DNA of 64,000 nt from Ascaphus truei (lineage: Eukaryota; Chordata; Amphibia; Anura; Ascaphidae): positions 71,611,240-71,675,239 of the forward strand of contig CM071573.1 in NCBI GenBank assembly GCA_036426205.1, in the 5' to 3' direction. Position 1 is the stretch's first letter; each line of letters opens with the position of its first letter. The notes below the pieces were generated by a model, which saw only the letters and a list, made by a program, of their open reading frames with translations, was not told the origin of the DNA and made no database searches. A program made the position numbers and the translations under genes. Positions 57,786 through 64,000 of this stretch are shown here, piece by piece.

Positions 57786-58975
57786 TTTTAGAGCATCTAT
57801 TTACCCCGAAATGCACTGGGCGAGATTCACTAAAGCTGATGCGGTATACTGCGCTGAGGTCTTGCTTTAAGTAGCATTAAGTCGTTGGCATGTCGTGACC
57901 AACGCATCAGCACTTAGTGAAACTGGCGATTAGCTCAATTTATGATGCAGCTTATTCCCTAAACTAGGGTTGCCAGATGTGCTATATGTACGGGATTATC
58001 CCTTATTCATTGACTTGTCCCATTGTCCCCGAAAGGTCTGTCGGGGTGCATAATGTCCCATATTTTAGTGTCTTTACGTGAAATGCCTGAACTTATAATT
58101 ACTGTAATGAAATCAGACATAAAAATGTAGCAGATTTCTACTTAGTTGTGTTAGTTGCCTTTTCCGATAGATGTCGCCTTACAAAATTATTAGTATAATA
58201 AAGTATGACACTGCCTGATCATCTCATAATCACCAGCGCAAAACAGTGATTAATTACTCTGGAAACAGTGACACTGTGGAAGTGTTAATTTCTGAAATCC
58301 TTCTGGTATTAATTGTATTTTTAGGGGTGAGTTTGAACAAAACTGGAATACATTTGACTTCATATTTATAAGGATTATACAATAACTCTTCTTCATTTTA
58401 TTAAGTGTTGTCAGTGTTCTGGCACAGAGAAGGGGTTACATGCTCCATATTTCTAAATAATGTATATGAGAATTTCCGATGATGTACTTGTCCAAATCAT
58501 CTTGGCTTCCTTGGTAATTCAAGCAGATAGGCCTCACAAGAAAATAACAAGTCAATGGGAGGTGCAGCTGTAGCAGACATCCACGCACCTGTATTGGGGT
58601 GTAATATACACCTGTGATTGGGGTTGTAATTGCACCACATCAAGCCATTTGTTTTACTACATGGACAATGTTGTTACCATTGGCCACATTTCTTTTAACG
58701 GAGCCATGCAAAGGGCGCATAGACATCGCCGGTAAACGCGTTATCGTGTGCAACGACGTCGCTAAATCCGCGATTTATAAAGAAAAAGCTGTTAATCTGT
58801 TTTTTTTTTCATTTAATTACTCGCCACAGAGAAGATAAACAGAAGACAACAAATGTAGTGAGCGATGGTCTGTTAGGGCTTCCTACATACCCTCTATAAA
58901 TTTAAGCAGGGGTGAGCAACTTAGTCATTAAGGGACACCAACAGGTCAGGTTTTCATGATGTCTCTGCTTCAGCC

Positions 58976-59018
58976 AATAGGAAGCCGTGACGTCACCTGT
59001 GCGGCTTCCTATTGGCCC
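58976..59018. promoter_or_regulatory. CCAAT/CRE hairpin, second copy
   Basis: Same 14-bp arms and tgacgtca loop as at 54513-54555, unchanged, while the surrounding duplicated sequence carries many indels. Confidence 0.4.
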
Positions 59019-59997
59019 ATGTGTTGTGGGAAGTTTAAAATGCCGAGGGATAGGGTACCCTTTCGGGGTAAGAATCTCTTGAAGCAGGAGGTCCTCTGAG
59101 CTGAGAGATGGGGTTCAGCTCCGGACACCCCCTGCTTAAGCCTATGTCAAATAAATAAATAAAAAAAACAAAGTTGCAAAAAATAATAATAATCAATGGC
59201 TTGGATTGCTCTTTAAAACCTATGATAAAATTGTAAAAATAAGTACGTTTTTATGCAGGTGAAGGCTTCAACTCCTGTATACCTTGCAAACAGCGACTGT
59301 CGTTCTAAAGTGTATTGACTGATCAAATGAAACTATCAAAGCTAAATGGCAGGCTGACCTGGCTAGTACCATTAGACAATTCACACAAAGCATGCAAACA
59401 TGGATTGCATATAGGTAAGTTAGATTGCTGCCTTCAGCTTTCTCTCCTCATTTAAACCCTTATAAGAAAGAGCAAACCTGTTTATCCACGATACTCTTGG
59501 GGCATATTTAAATGGCAGCGAGAAGTACTTCAGGGGAGTTTTTTTTGTAATGATCCAGACAAAAAATAAATAAAAAAATGATATTGATCTAATAGAAAGT
59601 TTCTGTTGCTTTCTGCTGTGGTTTCTGCTACGAATAAAATTTCTGCTTTGGTACGGATGTAAATTGTTATGTGCTGAGCATGTATCCCTGTGCTCTTGGG
59701 CTATTGCACTGCAAGAAGATAGAAAAAAAGCAGCTTCATTGGCTAATCTTCATCATTGGAGACCCAGGCTGAACCTGAATCTAGTTCAGGTCAAATGTGA
59801 AATGGAGAGTGTTCCATAAATCTAGTTGTACATCAGAGGAAGTCATATCTGATGAAACTACAATTCAATGTATTTTCATGCTCAGCTCAATTTCAGTTTA
59901 TGTTGTGTCCCATTTGAGAAATGACCATGCTTCAACATAGAATACTGCCGAGCAAACTACTCACTTATTATAACTCTCTGAAGCTTCTATTATAGAG

Positions 59998-60981
59998 CAG
60001 TGGTTTCCAAATTTTGTTGGTTAAGGAACACTTGTGAAATTCTGAGGAACCCTAACCTCTCTAATAGCGTGTCTCAGATCAGATGCATTATAAGGAACCC
60101 CAACCCTCTCTAATAGCGCGTCTGAGATCAGATGCATTGTAAGGAACCCCCACCCTCTCTAATAGCGCTCTGAGATCACATGCATTGTAAGGAACCCCAA
60201 CCTCTTAATAGCGCGTCTGAGATCAGATGCATTGTAAGTTGTAAGGAACCCAACCCTCTCTAATAGCGCGTCTGAGATCAGATGCATTATAAGGAACCCA
60301 ACCCTCTCTAATAGCGCGTCTGAGATCAGATGCATTGTAAGGAACCCCAACCTCTCTAATAGCGCGTCGAGATCAGATGCATTAAGGAACCCAACCTCTC
60401 TAATAGCGCGCCTGAGATCAGATGCATTATAAGGAACCCCAACCCTCTCTAATAGCGTGTCTGAGATCAGATGCATTATAAGGAACCCCAACCCTCTCTA
60501 ATAGCGCGGCTGAGATCAGATGCATTATAAGAACCCCAACCCTCTCTAATAGCGCGTCTGAGATCAGATGCATTATAAGGAACCCCAACCCTCTCTAATA
60601 GCGCGTCTGATATCAGATGCATTGTAAAGGAACCCCAACCCTCTTAATAGCGGGTCTGAGATCAGATGCATTATAAAGGAACCCCAACCCTCTCTAATAG
60701 CGCGTCTGAGATCAGATGCATTATATAGGAACCCCAAACCTCTCTAATAGGCGTCTGAGATCAGATGCATTATAAGGAACCCCAACCCTCTCTAATAGCG
60801 CGTCTGAGATCAGATGCATTATAAGGAACCCCAACCCTCTTAATAGCGCGTCTGAGATCAGATGCATTGTCAATACTTCTGTATATGGTACAATTTTAAA
60901 CGGATCTGAAAATGAAAGGGAACCCTTCAGGGGTGCTCGGGGAACCCCGAGTTCATGGGAAACCCTGGTTGAAAAACACTG
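59998..60981 (+). mobile_element. hAT-like element with 49-bp minisatellite, second duplicated copy
   Basis: Same ends as the unit 1 copy. The array of about 17 units has different single-base deletions from the first, and one unit has an inserted ttgtaag (about 60237-60243). Confidence 0.85.
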
Positions 60982-61660
60982 ATCTAGAGTAAGATGTTAA
61001 GCACTTTATTGACTCCCAGTCTCCAACAAATAGTTACAGTGCTAAATGTATCTGTGTGTCTGTTCCCTGCTTTACCCAGTAGGAGAAACTCCACCCTGAA
61101 AAAGGTTTCTTTGGATTATTACAGTGACCTAACAGAACAAAGGTTGCAGATGCCACAGATAATTAGCATATAAGATCTGTGATGTAATATGTGAAGAAGA
61201 CGCTTTACAAGTATAGGCAGATATTTACACTATGAAACATGCTTATTCTACTGTAGCACCGCTGCACCCTTGATCTATATATCCGAGGAATAATGAAAAT
61301 AAAACATTATATCAGCGTATAAAACAATCCCAGATATTTGTTGAACAGGGCCATGATTCTCAGTAAGTGAGATGCCTCAAAGGTTGGTGTAGAACAATTT
61401 TTCTTTAGAAGGGGTAAAAAAAATACAAAACGCAACACTAAAGTGGCTAAGGTAAAGCAGCCTTAAATGCAACTTTTCTATCAGTGTGTGACTATTCTGG
61501 CCATTATTCTGCGGGCTCCCCCCTACAGGAGATGCCTCACCCTGATGAAATATCAGGGGGTGAGGTGACAATGTATGGTGGGTTTGCTGATCAGATTGCA
61601 CCTTTCTACTCAAACAATAGGAAAGAGAAAATGATAAGATAAAATCTTGATCTTTTAGAG

Positions 61661-62165
61661 CAGGCCTGCACAACATCGGCCCACTAGCCTCTCTGTGCGG
61701 CCGCGATGAGATTAAAAAAATAAATAAAAATGGCGGCGACTCCCCGCGGTCCTGGGAGCGGTGATTGGGAGTGCAAGGGGGGAGAATGATGTGAGGTGCA
61801 GGGGGGGGAGAGTGATGTGAGGTGCAGGGGGGGAGAGGGATGTGAGGCGAGGGGGGGGGGGGGGGGAGGTGATGGTGAGGGGGGGGGGGGGAGAGGGGAG
61901 GGGGGGGGAGAGTAGGGATGTGAGGGGGAGGGGGGGAGAGTGATGTGAGGTGCAGGGGTGGAGAATGAATGTGAGGTGCAGGGAGGGGGGATGTGTGTGG
62001 TGTGAGGGGGGGATTGGGGTTTGATGTGGAGAGGGAGTATTATGTGTGTGGGTGAGGAGGGAGAGATGGGGGTATGAGAGATAGATGGGGAGTATCGCAA
62101 AGGTTGTTAGTGAGGGGTTTGGGGGAGATATGAGGAGATGATGAGGGGTGCTGGGGGAGATTATG

Positions 62166-62254
<89 letters not shown>

Positions 62255-62325
62255 ACCCGTGCGGCCCAAATTTTTTTTCCTTGGAGCAGTTCGGCCCTTC
62301 TCGCTTTACGAGTTGTGCAGGCCTG
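61661..62325. mobile_element. hAT MITE with (ATG)n tract, second duplicated copy
   Basis: Same ends and TSD ttttagag (61653-61660 and 62326-62333). It is 118 bp longer than the unit 1 copy, through an expanded G-rich section (61840-61935) and a longer gatgat run (62166-62250). Confidence 0.9.
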
Positions 62326-62787
62326 TTTTAGAGCATCTATTTACCCCGAAATGCACTGGGCGAGATTCACTAAGAGCTGATGCGGGATACTGCGCTGAGG
62401 TCTTGCTTTAAGTAGCATTTAAGTCGTTGGCATGTCGTGACACAACGCATCAGCACTTAGTGAAACTGGCGATTCAGCTCAAATTTATGATGCAGCTTTA
62501 TTCCCTAAACTAGGGTTGCCAGATGTGCTATATGTACGGGATTATCCCTTATTTCATTGACTTGTCCCATTGTCCCCGAAAGGTCTGTCGGGGTGCATAA
62601 TGTCCCATATTTTAGTGTCTTTACGTGAAATGCCTGAACTTATAATTACTGTAATGAAATCAGACATAAAAATGTAGCAGATTTCTACTTAGTTGTGTTA
62701 GTTGCCTTTTCCGATAGATGTCGCCTTACAAAATTATTAGTATAATAAAGTTATGACACTGCCTGATCATCTCATAATACCATCGCA

Positions 62788-64000
62788 CCCTATAGTAACT
62801 ATAGGCGTTACTTTTTCTCCCACCGTTACTTGTTAGTTCCATGCGCGTCTTTTCCGCACGCCAAGAGCAGAGATGATAAAAAAACAAAGAAAATAGCGGC
62901 CAGGCGGGAGATCCCATTCAGCTCGAAGCATTTGCAAATCATTCATCGCTCATCATGATGTCACACTTTCATACTGGATGTCGATGTCCCGTATTACAAA
63001 AAAACTTAAATGTGGCACACCTACCCTAAACATAACATCTTTGTCTTTTTGGACAATTCTTAAAGATGTTGCTATTTTTTCTTTGGCTTCTGTGGTTTCC
63101 CTTGCATTCTCTAACGGCCCTTTTAGTGCATCGCAGGAAGCAGGAATGTTATACCTTGGTATCCCAGGAATAGAAAATGAATAACAAAAAAATTAAAAAA
63201 GATAGGGATTGGGAATACCTTTAAATGGTACAAAAAAGACTACTGTTAAATCTAACAATACCCATCGTTGCTTTCATTTGTATGGGCAGCATATTCAAAT
63301 CGAAATATGTTTACAATTAATTCAGTGTAATCAATATTCCAAATGAATATTTTATCAACAAACAGACCCCTTCAGCAATGTATTAGTGAAGGACTGAGTG
63401 GGGGTTTTGGACACCTATATATTCCTGGTTTTGCACCAACATCGACTCTGGGAAAGGTTAATCAGGGAGGTAGATTAAGGCTCCTAATCAATATGAGTGA
63501 GAAATGTGATAACCCACAGTTAACTACTGTATGTATTAACTTCCATTGAACTGAATAGAAAGAAAGCTCTCGATTGTAAGGAAGGGGCGGCATAACTTAA
63601 GGCCAAGAGGCCCCTCCACTAAGAAACCGTGATGTCAGACCAGGGTAAGGGGGTAAGCAAGGGGTACTTAGGGCAAGGGGGAGGGTCGTAGCTTCCTCTT
63701 TCTTCTAGTATCTACTGGAGCGAAGTCCCACCCTGTTTTTAGGCATGAGGGATGTCAGCGTTGGAAAGAAAGATGATGATTCTGCTCTGTTGTTTGTCTT
63801 AGCTTTGGGTATGTATTGTCGGGAGTAATGTTCCACTGGGTGTGGAACAGTCAGTGTTGGTACTTGGAGGGAGGTCATTCCTGGCTGCTGTGGCCGGAAT
63901 GGTGGTGACCTTCTGGATGGAATTTAGGGAAGGTGGTACCATTCCAGACTAGGCTCAGTTGGTGTGGTATTGACCTTCAGATGGGGGCTCTGTGCATACA
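62788..64000. other. unassigned sequence
   Basis: No recognised gene or repeat. Frames at 62978-63184 and 63343-63549 have no domain or splice context. Confidence 0.4.

Larger units (their letters stand above)
53762..58241. repeat. 4.5-kb direct duplication, unit 1
   Basis: It starts aacagtgattaattactctg and contains, in order, a CCAAT/CRE hairpin repeat, the minisatellite-bearing hAT (55566-56551) and the (ATG)n hAT (57239-57785). It is followed directly by unit 2, which has the same order of the same features. Single-base indels separate the two. Confidence 0.9.
58242..62787. repeat. 4.5-kb direct duplication, unit 2
   Basis: Repeats unit 1 head-to-tail from aacagtgattaattactctg to ctgatcatctcataatacca. 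Differences are dominated by one-base losses in short homopolymers or dinucleotides. Confidence 0.9.

Noticed and set aside
57543..57874. Poly-Met/poly-Asp and poly-Ile open frames (also 61684-62411)
   Set aside because: Translations of an (ATG)n tract inside a hAT MITE.

Overview
The window looks like vertebrate, probably anuran amphibian, nuclear DNA. It is AT-rich and intron-like or intergenic, with no bacterial-type gene layout, and is built largely from nested transposable elements. The mix points to a frog: a DIRS/Ngaro-type tyrosine-recombinase retrotransposon with an SGNH-hydrolase region, a Penelope-like element (PLE) with a GIY-YIG nuclease and hammerhead-like motifs, L2/CR1-type LINE tails, tRNA-derived SINEs, and many hAT and PIF/Harbinger-like MITEs with readable target-site duplications (TSDs). 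The organism assignment is an inference from repeat content.

Layout. 1-9 kb: mostly unique AT-rich sequence with hAT MITEs (1.59, 5.29, 5.56, 7.45 kb), a minisatellite-bearing hAT element (2.93 kb) and a possible receptor exon remnant (3.4-3.6 kb). 8.3-10.6 kb: microsatellites and GC-rich minisatellites. 11.8-16.3 kb: heavily nested block with a Harbinger-like MITE, an antisense SINE split by a PLE-type hairpin, a SINE split by a hAT MITE, and a 1.56-kb inverted-repeat PLE composite flanked by a 14-bp TSD. 16.9-21.3 kb: Harbinger-like MITEs and an L2-type LINE carrying three insertions. 23.9-24.6 kb: a GC-rich, promoter-like island with the only convincing host coding exon, a minus-strand signal-peptide exon followed by a consensus splice donor. 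24.9-34.8 kb: LINE tails, SINE and MITEs in otherwise plain sequence. 35.3-38 kb: two abutting Harbinger-like MITEs, the second split by a 5'-truncated PLE encoding an intact GIY-YIG module. 38.6-43.4 kb: a decayed DIRS/Ngaro element in the order Gag, RT, RNase H, tyrosine recombinase, SGNH hydrolase. 43.7-53.7 kb: SINE, LINE tails, MITEs and a 300-bp-arm palindrome at 46.7-47.3 kb. 53.8-62.8 kb: a head-to-tail 4.5-kb duplication whose copies differ mainly by single-base indels, which raises the possibility of an assembly artefact. 62.8-64 kb: no recognised feature.

No complete host gene, CRISPR array, rRNA or functional tRNA gene was found. The host exon would belong to a gene whose remaining exons lie toward lower coordinates or outside the window. 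The most informative biology is in the mobile elements, especially the PLE/hammerhead/inverted-repeat structures and the SGNH-bearing DIRS-type element.
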